Under the pieces are notes generated by a model. That model made no database searches. It worked only from the letters and a program-made list of their open reading frames with translations, and had not been told where the DNA came from. The translations under genes were made by a program, and so were the position numbers. This document shows positions 8,501 to 17,778 of a stretch of DNA of 64,000 nucleotides, piece by piece (within the stretch, counting starts at the first letter, position 1; each line of letters opens with the position of its first letter). Source of the DNA: Caballeronia sp. SL2Y3 (GTDB lineage: Bacteria; Pseudomonadota; Gammaproteobacteria; Burkholderiales; Burkholderiaceae); the NCBI RefSeq assembly GCF_022879575.1, contig NZ_CP084263.1, forward strand, positions 248,001-312,000, given 5' to 3'.

Positions 8501-8517
8501 CGATTCACCTGATTGGT

Positions 8518-9825
8518 TCAGTTGGCTTGCACGCTTTCTTCGCTGTGAGGCTTGGGCGCGTGGTCATGCGGCGAGTCGTAATACGCCTGATATTTGCGTT
8601 GCGTGACGATGTGATCCGCGACGTGTTTCGCGTCGTGCCACACGCCCCAGATAAATGCGGAGCCGCGTCGCGAGAGCCACGGCAAGCCGAGAAAATAAAC
8701 ACCCGGTTCCTTCGATACCCCTCGCTGGTGCTTCGGCTTGCCGTTCTCGTCGAAAGCATCGACTTGCAACCAGCTGAAGTCGGTGACATAGCCCGTCGCC
8801 CAGATGATCGAGCTTACGCCCGCTTGCGCGAGATCGAGTTCGAGCAGCGGATTTGTGACGCAATCCGGATCGGCCGGGATCATGCGCGCTTCCGGTTCAG
8901 CGGGAAGATCGAGGCCATTGCGAGCGGCGTACATGTCGGCGGCATCGAGCAGCGACAGATAGTTTTGATCGCCGCGTGCGATGTTTTCTGCGAGATCGTC
9001 GTTGAAGCGAGCCACGCCGTTCTCGAACGCTTTCGTCAGACCGACCAGCGTGATGCCCTGATGCGCGAGCCGGCGAAAGTCGACGGTTTGCCCGCCGCGA
9101 GCGCCGCTCACCGCAATGGTCACATGTTCGCGGCCCGGCTTCATGACTTCGGCGTCCCACTCGCCGAGCACGCCGAGCCACCAGCAGAAGTCGCGGCCGC
9201 GATAGGCGCGCGGCGGACGATCGTGCGCGCCCACCGACAGATACACGCGGCGCCCCGCACGCTGCAATTCATCGGCGATCTGCACGCCCGACGATCCCGC
9301 GCCCACGACCAGCACGCCGCCTGCGGGCAATTGCTGCGGATTGCGGTAATCGGCGGAATGAATTTGCGTGAGCGATGCGTCTTGCGGAGCGATAGGCGGA
9401 ATCACGGGCTTCTGAAACGGCCCGGTCGCGACGACCACGCGCTTCGCTTCGATCACGCCATCGGACGTCTCGACGGTAAAACCCGGACGCCCCGTGTTGC
9501 GCACGACCTTCTTCACTTCGACGCCGGTGCGTATAGGCGCATCGAATTTCTTCGCATAGGCCACGAAATAGTCCGCGATTTCTTCTTTCGGCGGAAAGCC
9601 GTCGGGCGCCGTCTGCGCGTACTCGAGATTGGGAAAGCGATCGTGCCACGCAGGGCCGTTCGCCACGAGCGAGTCCCATCGACCCGTGCGCCAACGCTCC
9701 GCGATGCGCGCGCGTTCCAGCACGAGATGCGGCACGCCGTGCCGGCTCAGATGTTCGCTCATTGCGACGCCGGCCTGGCCTGCGCCGACCACGAGCGTGT
9801 CGATCGAAGTAGTTTCCGCTGTCAT
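8518..9825 (-). CDS. Flavin-containing monooxygenase (CzcO/YpfJ-type FAD-NAD(P)H oxidoreductase)
   Basis: The product is 435 residues from the ATG at 9825 (MTAETTSIDTLVVGAGQAG). Two Rossmann motifs are visible: VVGAGQAGVAMSEHL for FAD near residue 12 and VVGAGSSGVQIADEL for NAD(P)H near residue 175. Between them and after lie GRWDSL, ATGPFQKP and the late IIWATGYVTDFSW, the ATG motif of class B flavoprotein monooxygenases and FMOs. Such enzymes hydroxylate nitrogen or sulfur or perform Baeyer-Villiger reactions. It is the first gene of the minus-strand operon and diverges from the LysR gene across 9826-9992, so it is probably a target of that regulator. Substrate is unknown. Confidence 0.88.
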   Translation of the reverse strand: MTAETTSIDTLVVGAGQAGVAMSEHLSRHGVPHLVLERARIAERWRTGRWDSLVANGPAWHDRFPNLEYAQTAPDGFPPKEEIADYFVAYAKKFDAPIRTGVEVKKVVRNTGRPGFTVETSDGVIEAKRVVVATGPFQKPVIPPIAPQDASLTQIHSADYRNPQQLPAGGVLVVGAGSSGVQIADELQRAGRRVYLSVGAHDRPPRAYRGRDFCWWLGVLGEWDAEVMKPGREHVTIAVSGARGGQTVDFRRLAHQGITLVGLTKAFENGVARFNDDLAENIARGDQNYLSLLDAADMYAARNGLDLPAEPEARMIPADPDCVTNPLLELDLAQAGVSSIIWATGYVTDFSWLQVDAFDENGKPKHQRGVSKEPGVYFLGLPWLSRRGSAFIWGVWHDAKHVADHIVTQRKYQAYYDSPHDHAPKPHSEESVQAN

Positions 9826-9915
9826 GGCTGTGTCCTTCCGAGAGGCTCGTATGGCCGTTCCTATGCCGACTGAATCTACGCGCCAAGACCGGATCAATAA
9901 AATATTTTCAAAAAA

Positions 9916-9941
9916 TGCATAGCATGGGATTTACCTATGCA
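9916..9941. promoter_or_regulatory. Inverted repeat, likely LysR operator in divergent promoter
   Basis: TGCATAG (9916-9922) and CTATGCA (9935-9941) are perfect inverted 7-base arms with a 12-base spacer. They sit in the gap between the divergent monooxygenase (start 9825) and LysR (start about 9993) genes. LysR-type activators usually bind such interrupted dyads in the promoter they share with a divergent target, so this is the natural candidate site; binding is inferred. Confidence 0.55.
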
Positions 9942-9992
9942 GCCATTTTTGTCCACCGCACAATGCAATGCAGTTCGGCTCGAAAATTTCTG

Positions 9993-10928
9993 ATGGTCGC
10001 GATGGAAAGTCATCCGTTACGCTATTCGCTGCGGCAGTTGCGCTATTTCGTGGTCGCGGCAGAGGCCTTGTCTTTCACCGCGGCCGCGAGAAAGCTGCAT
10101 ATCTCGCAGCCGTCGATCTCCACCGCACTCGCGGACCTCGAAGTGTCCTTCGGGGTCCAGCTATTTATCCGGCATCACGCGAGCGGTTTGTCGCTGACGC
10201 AGGCCGGACGCGATCTCCTCGGACAAGCCCGCAATCTGCTGAAGATAGCCGAAGAATTGCAGATGGCCGCCAAGGAACTCGATGGCGGCATGACCGGTTC
10301 CATCGCGCTCGGCTGCCTCGTTTCGCTCGCGCCGCCGCTGATGCCGGGCCTCATCAGCCGCTTCACGGCCGATCATGCGGGCATCGCGTTTCGCACGGTC
10401 GAAGGCCACCAGGACGCCCTGCTGCGCGGACTGCACGACGGCTCGATCGACCTTGCGCTTACCTATAGCCTCGATCTGACCGAGGACATCGCGTTCACGC
10501 CGCTCTTGTCGTTGCCGCCTTATGCGATCCTGCCGCGCACGCATCGCCTAGCGCGCGCCCGCAAGATCTCGCTGGCCGATCTGCTGCCCGAGCCTTACGT
10601 CATGCTGGACCTGCCGCATAGCCGCGAATATTTCGCCGCGCTCTTCGATGCGGTCGGCAATCGGCCGGTGCCGGCGTTTCGCTCGTCGCAGCCGGAAGTG
10701 GTGCGAGGCATGGTGGCGAACGGCCTCGGCTATAGCCTGCTTAACTTCCCGCTCAAATCGAACCGCACCGTGGACGGCGAAGAGTTCGTCATTAAGCGTT
10801 TCAAAGACAACGTGAACGCGACGATGCTCGGCGTCGCGCAATCCCGCACCATGAAGCCGCGCCAGGTGGTGCACCGTTTCACCTCGTTCTGCGAGAACTA
10901 CATACGGCGACTACGTATCGACACTTGA
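9993..10928 (+). CDS. LysR-family transcriptional regulator
   Basis: About 311 residues. The N-terminal winged helix reads LRQLRYFVVAAEALSFTAAARKLHISQPSISTALADLEVSFGVQLF, and an effector domain follows from about residue 100 (GSIALGCLVSLAPPLMPGLISRF). Starts at 9993 (MVAMESH) and 10002 (MESHPLRYS) are both plausible; the gene could also be read from 9915 but that extension is AT-rich promoter DNA. It divides the divergent catabolic locus, with the monooxygenase operon to the left and the Rieske operon to the right, so it probably controls both in response to the pathway substrate. Confidence 0.9.
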   Translation: MVAMESHPLRYSLRQLRYFVVAAEALSFTAAARKLHISQPSISTALADLEVSFGVQLFIRHHASGLSLTQAGRDLLGQARNLLKIAEELQMAAKELDGGMTGSIALGCLVSLAPPLMPGLISRFTADHAGIAFRTVEGHQDALLRGLHDGSIDLALTYSLDLTEDIAFTPLLSLPPYAILPRTHRLARARKISLADLLPEPYVMLDLPHSREYFAALFDAVGNRPVPAFRSSQPEVVRGMVANGLGYSLLNFPLKSNRTVDGEEFVIKRFKDNVNATMLGVAQSRTMKPRQVVHRFTSFCENYIRRLRIDT

Positions 10929-11069
10929 TGCCTGCTGTATAGGAAAAAGCTTTGCCCTGTATCCGAAAACAATATTTTGACTGGCATATTGGCTTGATAG
11001 ATTGAGTCCATGCCGAGTGCCTGCCAAGATAAAAGGCACTCCCGCTCACTGTACGAGGAGAGAATCGTC
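10929..11069 (+). promoter_or_regulatory. Promoter region of the Rieske-ABC operon
   Basis: This 141-base gap is clearly more AT-rich than the flanking genes, with AAAACAATATTTTGAC near 10964-10980 and a GAGGAG ribosome site at 11056-11061, nine bases before the ATG at 11070. TATAGG and CCTGTA near 10938-10958 form an imperfect dyad that might be a second LysR site, although its spacing differs from that at 9916. A promoter is expected here because the upstream gene is the regulator itself. Confidence 0.4.
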
Positions 11070-12200
11070 ATGGCCCACCTGAACGAGCTGATGAACGCAT
11101 TGCGCGATGGATGCGACCGCCCGTTCAGCGACGCCCATGCGATGCCGCCCGGCGTCTATACGTCGGCCGACTTTCTCGCGCTCGAAGAGGAGCGCATCTT
11201 TTCGCGCGAATGGCAATGCGTCGGGCGCGCGAGCGCGCTGAAAGCGCCGGGCGACTACCTCACCGCGCGCATCGCCGGACAGCCGGTGGTCGTCTTGCGC
11301 GACGAGCAGATGCAGCTCAAGGCGATGTCCAATGTGTGCCTGCATCGCATGTCGATCCTGCTCGAAGGACGCGGCAACGTGCGACGCATCGTGTGTCCTT
11401 ATCACGCGTGGAATTATTCGCTCGATGGCGCGTTGAAAGGCGCGCCGCTGATGGACCGACAAGAAGGCTTCTGCAAGGAAAGCTACAAGCTGCCCGCCGT
11501 GCGCTGCGAAGAATGGCAAGGCTGGATCTACGTGACGCTCGATGCGAACGCGCCACCCGTCGGCAAACAGCTCGCGGAGTTGGACACGTTGATTCAGGCG
11601 TACGGCATGAGCGACTACATCGAAACGTTCTATGAAGAGCACGTGTGGGACACCAACTGGAAGATACTCGCCGAGAACTTCATGGAGAGCTATCACCTGC
11701 CGATGCTGCATCGCGCGACGGTAGGTCCTCACTCGCGGTTGGAAGAGATGGAATGTCCGCCGGGTCATGCGGCGTTCAACTATCACTGGATCACAAAGGA
11801 AGCCTCGTTGCCCATCGGTAACGCACACCCGGACAACACGCGCTTGTCGGGGCACTGGCGCAAGACGACTGCGCTGCTCGCCATCTATCCGACGCATCTC
11901 GTGACGTTGACGCCAGGCTACTTCTGGTATCTCGTGCTTCAACCGGAGGGTGTCGGCCGCGTGCATATCCGCTTCGGCGGCGGACTCGCGCCGGAATTCA
12001 TCGCCGATCCTGAAGCCAACGCGCACATGGCAACGCTCAAGAAGCTGCTCGACGAAGTGAACGCCGAAGACAAGCGCGGCGTGCAAGCCGTGTTTCGCGG
12101 CGTGCATGCACCGTTGGCGAAGCCGGGACATCTGAGCCATCTCGAACGGCCCAACTATGACTTCGCGCGCTATCTCGCGGGCAAGCTGAACTCGCAGTAA
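11070..12200 (+). CDS. Rieske non-heme iron oxygenase, alpha subunit
   Basis: The 376-residue protein carries a Rieske [2Fe-2S] site, C90-x-H92 and C109-x2-H112 (NVCLHR...VCPYHAW). The mononuclear iron site falls in ENFMESYHLPMLH, with H209 and H214. It resembles the ring-hydroxylating and amine-demethylating group (glycine betaine, carnitine and stachydrine type) in length and in the HVWDTNWKILAENF segment. Such enzymes need a reductase; none is adjacent, so electrons must come from elsewhere. It is followed 21 bases later by a polyamine-type importer, suggesting an imported N-containing substrate. Start at 11070 has a strong GAGGAG site; a longer start at 11010 is less likely. Confidence 0.9.
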   Translation: MAHLNELMNALRDGCDRPFSDAHAMPPGVYTSADFLALEEERIFSREWQCVGRASALKAPGDYLTARIAGQPVVVLRDEQMQLKAMSNVCLHRMSILLEGRGNVRRIVCPYHAWNYSLDGALKGAPLMDRQEGFCKESYKLPAVRCEEWQGWIYVTLDANAPPVGKQLAELDTLIQAYGMSDYIETFYEEHVWDTNWKILAENFMESYHLPMLHRATVGPHSRLEEMECPPGHAAFNYHWITKEASLPIGNAHPDNTRLSGHWRKTTALLAIYPTHLVTLTPGYFWYLVLQPEGVGRVHIRFGGGLAPEFIADPEANAHMATLKKLLDEVNAEDKRGVQAVFRGVHAPLAKPGHLSHLERPNYDFARYLAGKLNSQ

Positions 12201-12221
12201 GAACGACAGGACGCCATCACG

Positions 12222-13403
12222 ATGTCGAACTCTTCCTTCATCTCATTCTCGGGCGTGAGCAAATCGTATGACGGCGCGAATTACGTCGTCGATGGCTTGA
12301 ACCTCGACGTAAGCAAGGGGGAATTGCTGTCGCTGCTCGGGCCGTCCGGTTCGGGCAAGACGACCACGCTGATGATGCTCGCCGGTTTCGAATCGCCGAC
12401 GCAGGGCGAGATCCGGCTCGATGGCAAGCGGCTCGACGACAAGCCGCCGCATCGGCGCGACATCGGCATGGTGTTCCAGAACTACGCGCTGTTTCCGCAT
12501 CTGACGATTGCCGAGAACGTGGCGTTCCCGCTCTCGGTGCGGCGCGTGAGCCGTGCGGATCAGAAGACGCGCGTGAAGCGCGCGCTCGAGATGGTGGAAT
12601 TGCCGCATCTGGCCAACAGGCGGCCGGCGCAGCTTTCGGGCGGGCAACAGCAGCGCGTCGCGCTCGCGCGCGCGCTCGTATTCGAGCCGAGCGTCGTGCT
12701 GATGGACGAACCGCTCGGCGCGCTAGACAAGCGTCTTCGCGAGACCATGCAGTATGAAATCATGCGGCTGCATCGAGAGTTAGCGCTGACCATCGTCTAT
12801 GTGACGCACGATCAGGCCGAGGCGCTCACCATGTCCGACCGCGTCGCCGTGTTCTCCGATGGACGCATCCAGCAAGTGGCCACGCCGAGCGAACTCTACG
12901 AGAACGCGCAGAACGCGTTCGTCGCGAACTTCGTCGGCGAGAACAATGGCCTGACCGGACGCGTCATGACGTGCGACGACTCATGGGCGACCTTCGCGCT
13001 TTCCGACGGCAGCATCATTCGCGGCCGATGCGAGTCCGGACTGCGCGTCGGCGACGAAGCCATGCTGGCGCTGCGCCCAGAGCGCGCGCATATCCCGAGC
13101 GCGGAAGGCATGCATCTCAACGAGCACGACAATGTCGTGCGCGCCCGCGTGAACGAACTCGTGTATTGCGGCGATCATCATCGCGTGCATCTGACGCTCG
13201 GCTCGCGCGACGCGATCGTCGTGAAGGTGCCCAATACGCAGCGTCACGCGTTGCCGTCATCGGGCGACATGATCGATGTCGCGTGGCGTCACGACGACTG
13301 CAAGATTCTCGCAATGAGCGCCCCGCCTCGCGCGAGCGCAACCCCTTCTTCCACCTCGCCAACCCCTTCTCTCATCACGACCGCACCCGCAGGAGCCAAC
13401 TGA
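12222..13403 (+). CDS. ABC transporter ATP-binding protein, spermidine/putrescine (PotA) type
   Basis: The 393-residue ATPase has Walker A GPSGSGKTT, Q-loop FQNYALFPH, signature LSGGQQQRVALARAL, Walker B VVLMDEP, and H-switch VYVTHDQAEALTMSD. The C-terminal third (from about residue 240) is a TOBE domain (LRPERAHIP). The tail after about residue 370 is low-complexity (Pro/Ser/Thr/Ala). It energises import by the two permeases and binding protein that follow. The stop at 13403 is followed after one base by the binding-protein ATG at 13405, so translation is coupled. Confidence 0.93.
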   Translation: MSNSSFISFSGVSKSYDGANYVVDGLNLDVSKGELLSLLGPSGSGKTTTLMMLAGFESPTQGEIRLDGKRLDDKPPHRRDIGMVFQNYALFPHLTIAENVAFPLSVRRVSRADQKTRVKRALEMVELPHLANRRPAQLSGGQQQRVALARALVFEPSVVLMDEPLGALDKRLRETMQYEIMRLHRELALTIVYVTHDQAEALTMSDRVAVFSDGRIQQVATPSELYENAQNAFVANFVGENNGLTGRVMTCDDSWATFALSDGSIIRGRCESGLRVGDEAMLALRPERAHIPSAEGMHLNEHDNVVRARVNELVYCGDHHRVHLTLGSRDAIVVKVPNTQRHALPSSGDMIDVAWRHDDCKILAMSAPPRASATPSSTSPTPSLITTAPAGAN

Positions 13404-13404
13404 C

Positions 13405-14451
13405 ATGCGCACTCAATTCAAAGCACAATGCGCCGCACTCGCCCTACTCGCCTTCGGCACCATGACATCGCAGGCGGCGGAAACGCTGCATGTGGTCACG
13501 TTCGGCGGCGCATTCGAAGCCGCGGCCAAGAAGGCGTGGATGGACCCGTTCACGCAGGCCACCGGCACGCAGTTCTCGCTCGAATCGTATGACGGCGGCC
13601 TCGCCAAGCTCTCCGCGATGGAGCAGGCCAAGAACACGACGTGGGACCTGATCGACCTCGAAACCAACGATGCGATCACCGGATGCGACGAAGGGCTGCT
13701 CAAGAAGTTCGACAAGAAGTCGCTCGGCAATACCAGCGACTTCATTCCCGGATCGCTCAGCGACTGCGCGGTCGCGAGCATGGTCTGGTCGACGGTCTAT
13801 GCGTATGACACGAGCAAGCTGAAGAGCGCGCCTTCCTCCGTCAACGACTTCTTCGACACGCAGAAATTCCCCGGTAAGCGCGGCCTGCGCAAGTCGCCGA
13901 AGGTGACGCTGGAGTGGGCGCTGATCGCCGATGGCGTCGATCCCAAGGATGTGTACAAGGTGCTCGGCACGCCCGCGGGCGTCGATCGCGCGTTCAAGAA
14001 GCTCGACACCATCAAGAAGGACATCGTGTGGTGGGAGTCGGGCGCGCAGGCGCCGCAGCTGCTCGCCGATGGCGCTGTCGTGATGGTGCAAGCCTATAAC
14101 GGCCGCATCGACGATGCTGTGAGAAAGGACCACAAGCCGTTCAAGTCCGTGTGGGACGCGCAGGTGTACGACTTCGAATGGTGGGCCATTCCGACCGGCG
14201 CGAAGAACGCCGACCTCGCCTCGAAGTTCATCGTGTCGCAGGCGCAGCCCAAGGCATCGGCCGATCTGTCGAAGTACATCGCCTATGCGCCGCCGCGCAA
14301 GGAAGCGGTCGCGCTCGTCGACAAGCAGCGTCTCGCCGACATGCCGACCGCGCCCGCGAACTTCAAGCGCGCCGTGCAGATCAACGCGAACTTCTGGGCC
14401 GACAACGCAGACGCCATCAACAAGCGCTTTCAGGTCTGGCTGACGCAATAA
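13405..14451 (+). CDS. ABC transporter periplasmic substrate-binding protein, PotD type
   Basis: The 348-residue protein starts with a Sec signal peptide (MRTQFKAQCAALALLAFGTMTSQAAE). LHVVTFGGAFEAAAKKAWMDPF is the usual opening of the polyamine/iron type II binding fold, and QAYNGRIDDAVRKDHKPF and FEWWAIPTGAKN are further family features. It should bind the ligand in the periplasm and deliver it to the two permeases downstream. Many members of this group bind opines, amino-acid conjugates or other amines rather than polyamines, so ligand is left open. Confidence 0.92.
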   Translation: MRTQFKAQCAALALLAFGTMTSQAAETLHVVTFGGAFEAAAKKAWMDPFTQATGTQFSLESYDGGLAKLSAMEQAKNTTWDLIDLETNDAITGCDEGLLKKFDKKSLGNTSDFIPGSLSDCAVASMVWSTVYAYDTSKLKSAPSSVNDFFDTQKFPGKRGLRKSPKVTLEWALIADGVDPKDVYKVLGTPAGVDRAFKKLDTIKKDIVWWESGAQAPQLLADGAVVMVQAYNGRIDDAVRKDHKPFKSVWDAQVYDFEWWAIPTGAKNADLASKFIVSQAQPKASADLSKYIAYAPPRKEAVALVDKQRLADMPTAPANFKRAVQINANFWADNADAINKRFQVWLTQ

Positions 14452-14489
14452 GCGGCCACGGCATACGAGAGGACCAAGCGAGGACGAAC

Positions 14490-15743
14490 ATGCCCGCATC
14501 GATTCACGCGACGACCGCCAGCTCGCACGCGAGCGCCGAAGGCCGCGCGTCGTACAACAAGGCGCAACGGCGCGCCTCGATGCGGGCGCTTCTGCTCGCG
14601 TTGCCGCTGATCGTATTTCTGTTGTCTACCTTTATCGCGCCCATTGCGCTGTTGCTCGCTCGCAGCGCGCAGAACCACGAAGTGCCGGACGGCATGCCCG
14701 CACTCGCGCGCGCATTGAACGCATGGGACGGTCAGGGCGTACCGGATGAACATACGTTCGCCCTGCTCGCATCCGGACTGAAGGAAGCGCAGGAAAGCGG
14801 TCAGCTCGGCACCATCGCACGGCGTCTCAACTTCGCGCAGCCCGAGTTCCGCAGCTTGTTGATGCGCACCGCCCGCAAGCTGCATGACGACACGCCCAAA
14901 GCATGGAAGCCCGCATTGATCGATATCGACGAACGCTGGAACTCGCCGGAAATCTGGCGTCTGCTCAAGCGTGCCGCTCAATCGCCGACGCCCGACTATC
15001 TGCTCGCCGCCGTCGATGCGCAGGTCACGCCGCAAGGCACGATCGCGTCGATGCCGGCGAATGCGTCCGTCTATCGCGAGGCCTTTACCCGCACGGTATC
15101 CATCAGCGCGACGGTCACGCTGCTGTGTCTCCTGCTCGGCTATCCGGTGGCCTGGCTGCTCGCCAATCTGCCCGCGAAGACCAGCAACCGGCTGATGCTC
15201 TTCGTGATCGTGCCGTTCTGGACGTCGCTGCTCGTGCGCACCACCGCGTGGTACGTGCTGCTGCAACCGGGCGGCGTCATCAACAGCGTGCTGTCGGGAC
15301 TCGGACTCGCGACGCATCCGGTGCCGCTCATTTTCAATCGCGCGGGCGTGCTGATCGGCATGACACATGTGCTCTTGCCCTACATGATCCTCGCGATCTA
15401 CTCGGTAATGAAAAGCGTGTCGCCCGTTTATATGCGCGCCGCCAAGTCGCTCGGCGCGCATCCGTTCACGGCTTTCGTTCGCGTGTATGTGCCGCAGACG
15501 CTGCCCGGCGTCGGCGCGGGATGCTTTCTCGTCTTCGTGCTCGCGCTCGGCTACTACATCACCCCCGCGCTGCTCGGCGGCGCCGGCGACGAGATGATCA
15601 GTCAGCTCATCGCCATTCAGACGAACACGCAACTGAACTGGGGGCTCGCGGGCGCGCTCTCGGCCTATCTCGTGATCTTCACGGCGGTGTTCTATTTCCT
15701 GTTCAACCGCATCGTCGGCATCGACCGGCTGCGCTTCGGTTGA
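14490..15743 (+). CDS. ABC transporter permease, PotB type, with large periplasmic insertion
   Basis: The 417-residue inner-membrane protein is read from the ATG at 14490 with GAGGACCAAGCGAGGA upstream. It has an N-terminal helix (residues 32-55), then a hydrophilic stretch of about 130 residues (55-190), then five more helices with the permease EAA loop (AAKSLGAHPFTAFVRVYVPQTLPG). The long insert between helix 1 and helix 2 is larger than in E. coli PotB (275 residues) and is seen in a subgroup of these permeases. It pairs with the next gene's product. Confidence 0.92.
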   Translation: MPASIHATTASSHASAEGRASYNKAQRRASMRALLLALPLIVFLLSTFIAPIALLLARSAQNHEVPDGMPALARALNAWDGQGVPDEHTFALLASGLKEAQESGQLGTIARRLNFAQPEFRSLLMRTARKLHDDTPKAWKPALIDIDERWNSPEIWRLLKRAAQSPTPDYLLAAVDAQVTPQGTIASMPANASVYREAFTRTVSISATVTLLCLLLGYPVAWLLANLPAKTSNRLMLFVIVPFWTSLLVRTTAWYVLLQPGGVINSVLSGLGLATHPVPLIFNRAGVLIGMTHVLLPYMILAIYSVMKSVSPVYMRAAKSLGAHPFTAFVRVYVPQTLPGVGAGCFLVFVLALGYYITPALLGGAGDEMISQLIAIQTNTQLNWGLAGALSAYLVIFTAVFYFLFNRIVGIDRLRFG

Positions 15744-15766
15744 TTCGACCCATCCGGAGGAAGCTC

Positions 15767-16594
15767 ATGCAAGACAAACGCAACACGGTGCTGACTGAAC
15801 GCATCGCTGCGGGCTGGATGCGCCTGCACACCGCGCTTGTCCTGTTCTTTCTGATCGCGCCGATTCTCGCCATCATCCCGCTGTCGTTTAATTCGGGGTC
15901 CTACTTTTCTTATCCGATGGAGGGTTTCTCGTTCCGTTGGTACGAGAAGGCGCTGACGAGCGGCGACTGGCAGCGCGCGCTGTTGAACAGCATCGGCATC
16001 GGCGCGGCGTCGACCTTCATCGCCACGTGTCTCGGCACGCTCGCGGCGCTCGGCTTGTCGCGCTCGCAGTTTCCGTTGCGCTCGGTCATCATGCCCATCC
16101 TGATCTCGCCGATGATCGTGCCTATCGTCGTGGTCGCGGCAGGCTTCTATCTGATCTTCGCGCCGCTGGGGCTCGTGAATTCGTATCCCGGCGTCGTGCT
16201 CGCGCATGCCGCGCTCGGCACGCCCTTCGTCGTCATCACGGTGACGGCGTCGTTGCTGTCGTTCGATCAGAGCCTATTGCGGGCCGCATCGGGCCTCGGC
16301 GCGACGCCCTGGATCGCGTTTCGTCGCGTCACCTTGCCGCTCATCACGCCTGCCGTCGCGACAGGAAGCGTGTTCGCGTTCGCCACATCGTTCGACGAGG
16401 TCATCGTGATCCTGTTCATCGGCGGACCGGACCAGAAAACCGTGCCGCGTCAGATGTGGAGCGGGATTCGCGACGCCATCGATCCATCCATCCTTGCTGT
16501 CGCGACGATGCTGATCGTCTTCGCCGTGCTGCTGTTCGCAAGCATCAACCGCTTGAGGGCGCGAGCATTGGCGGCGAATCAGGCGCTGACGTAA
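15767..16594 (+). CDS. ABC transporter permease, PotC type
   Basis: The 275-residue protein has six hydrophobic helices, beginning LVLFFLIAPILAIIPLSF, and the EAA coupling loop RAASGLGATPWIAFRRVTLPLI. The motif SGSYFSYPMEGFSFRWYEKAL between helices 1 and 2 is standard for PotC proteins. The ATG at 15767 follows GGAGGAAG directly and lies 23 bases after the PotB stop, so the two are one operon. It completes the importer made by 12222-16594. Confidence 0.92.
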   Translation: MQDKRNTVLTERIAAGWMRLHTALVLFFLIAPILAIIPLSFNSGSYFSYPMEGFSFRWYEKALTSGDWQRALLNSIGIGAASTFIATCLGTLAALGLSRSQFPLRSVIMPILISPMIVPIVVVAAGFYLIFAPLGLVNSYPGVVLAHAALGTPFVVITVTASLLSFDQSLLRAASGLGATPWIAFRRVTLPLITPAVATGSVFAFATSFDEVIVILFIGGPDQKTVPRQMWSGIRDAIDPSILAVATMLIVFAVLLFASINRLRARALAANQALT

Positions 16595-16673
16595 TCTGCG
16601 TCGAAGTGGCGAGCCGTCCCTTGGTGCGGCGATTGCTGGGCAAGCGCCAAGCACTTCACTCTCAGGGCCAGGC

Positions 16674-17723
16674 ATGAAACGCTATAAAGCACTCGTGGCG
16701 GGCGGCGTCGGCGTGATCGGACGTCAACTCGTCGATCATCTCGCGTCGCTGCCGGATTGGGACGTCATCGGTCTCTCACGGCGCACGCCCGATCAAGCGC
16801 AACCCGGCGAGCACATTGCAGTCGATCTGCTCGATGCGGAAGACGTGCGCGCGAAGCTCGGCGGGCTCGGCGACGTCACGCACATCTTTCACGCCGCGTA
16901 TCAGGAAAAGCCCACGCCGCAGGCGCTCATCGACGTGAACCTCGGCATGTTGCGCAATCTGGTAAGCGTCCTATCCGACAGTTCGCCGGCGCTTCAGCGC
17001 GTCGTGTTATACGAGGGCGCGAAGTACTACGGCGCGCACCTCGGCCGCTTCAAGACGCCCGCGCGCGAAGACGACCCGCGACACATGCCGCCGAACTTCT
17101 ATTACGACATGCAAGACTGGCTCGTCGAGGAAGCGGCGGGCAAGGCCTGGGATGCGGTCGTGCTTCGCCCCGATGTGGTGTGCGGCTTCGCGCTCGGCAA
17201 TCCGATGAATCTCTCGATGGTCATCGCCGTGTATGCCGCGATCAGCAAGGAGCTAGGACTGCCGCTGCGCTTTCCCGGCACCGCGACGTGCTACGGCAAG
17301 CTCGCGCAAGTCACTGATGCGGCGCAACTCGCACGCGGGTCCGTGTGGGCCGCGACCGACGCGCCCGGCGGCGAAAGCTATAACCTTACGAACGGCGATG
17401 TATTCCGCTGGGACCAGCTATGGCCCGCCATCGCCGATCATCTCGACATGCCGCTCGCCGAACCGCAGACCATCAGCTTGCGCGACTACATGGCGGACAA
17501 GGGGCCACTGTGGGAGCGCATGGTGAAGAAATACGGTCTCGTCGATATTCCGTACGAGCACGTCGCCGCGTGGGGCTTCGGCGACTTCATCTTTCGCTGC
17601 GACTGGGACGTGATCTCCAGCACGACGAAGATCCGGCAGGCCGGCTTTCATGATGTCGTCGATAGCACCGACATGTTCCTGCGTCTGTTCGACGAGTTTC
17701 GCGAGCGCAAGGCCATTCCTTGA
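16674..17723 (+). CDS. NAD(P)-dependent PRISE-type reductase (extended SDR, progesterone-5-beta-reductase/iridoid-synthase-like)
   Basis: The 349-residue protein opens with YKALVAGGVGVIGRQLVDHLAS, a nucleotide-binding Gly-rich loop. It then shows LQRVVLYEGAKYYGAHLGRFKTPAREDDPRH and PNFYYDMQDWL, the variant active-site region of the PRISE subfamily, which reduces enone carbon-carbon bonds instead of using the usual YxxxK pair. Bacterial members are uncharacterised for the most part. It ends the Rieske-ABC operon (79 bases after the permease), so reduction of an alpha,beta-unsaturated intermediate is a reasonable inference. Confidence 0.85.
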   Translation: MKRYKALVAGGVGVIGRQLVDHLASLPDWDVIGLSRRTPDQAQPGEHIAVDLLDAEDVRAKLGGLGDVTHIFHAAYQEKPTPQALIDVNLGMLRNLVSVLSDSSPALQRVVLYEGAKYYGAHLGRFKTPAREDDPRHMPPNFYYDMQDWLVEEAAGKAWDAVVLRPDVVCGFALGNPMNLSMVIAVYAAISKELGLPLRFPGTATCYGKLAQVTDAAQLARGSVWAATDAPGGESYNLTNGDVFRWDQLWPAIADHLDMPLAEPQTISLRDYMADKGPLWERMVKKYGLVDIPYEHVAAWGFGDFIFRCDWDVISSTTKIRQAGFHDVVDSTDMFLRLFDEFRERKAIP

Positions 17724-17737
17724 ACGGATCGCATGGT

Positions 17738-17760
17738 GAGCCGCGCATGACCGGCGGCTC
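17738..17760. terminator. Hairpin between convergent genes
   Basis: GAGCCGC (17738-17744) pairs with GCGGCTC (17754-17760) around a nine-base loop. It lies 14 bases after the reductase stop at 17723 and before the end of the convergent MFS gene at 17779. No T-tract follows. Confidence 0.45.
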
Positions 17761-17778
17761 CGTATGCGGTGGCCGCCA

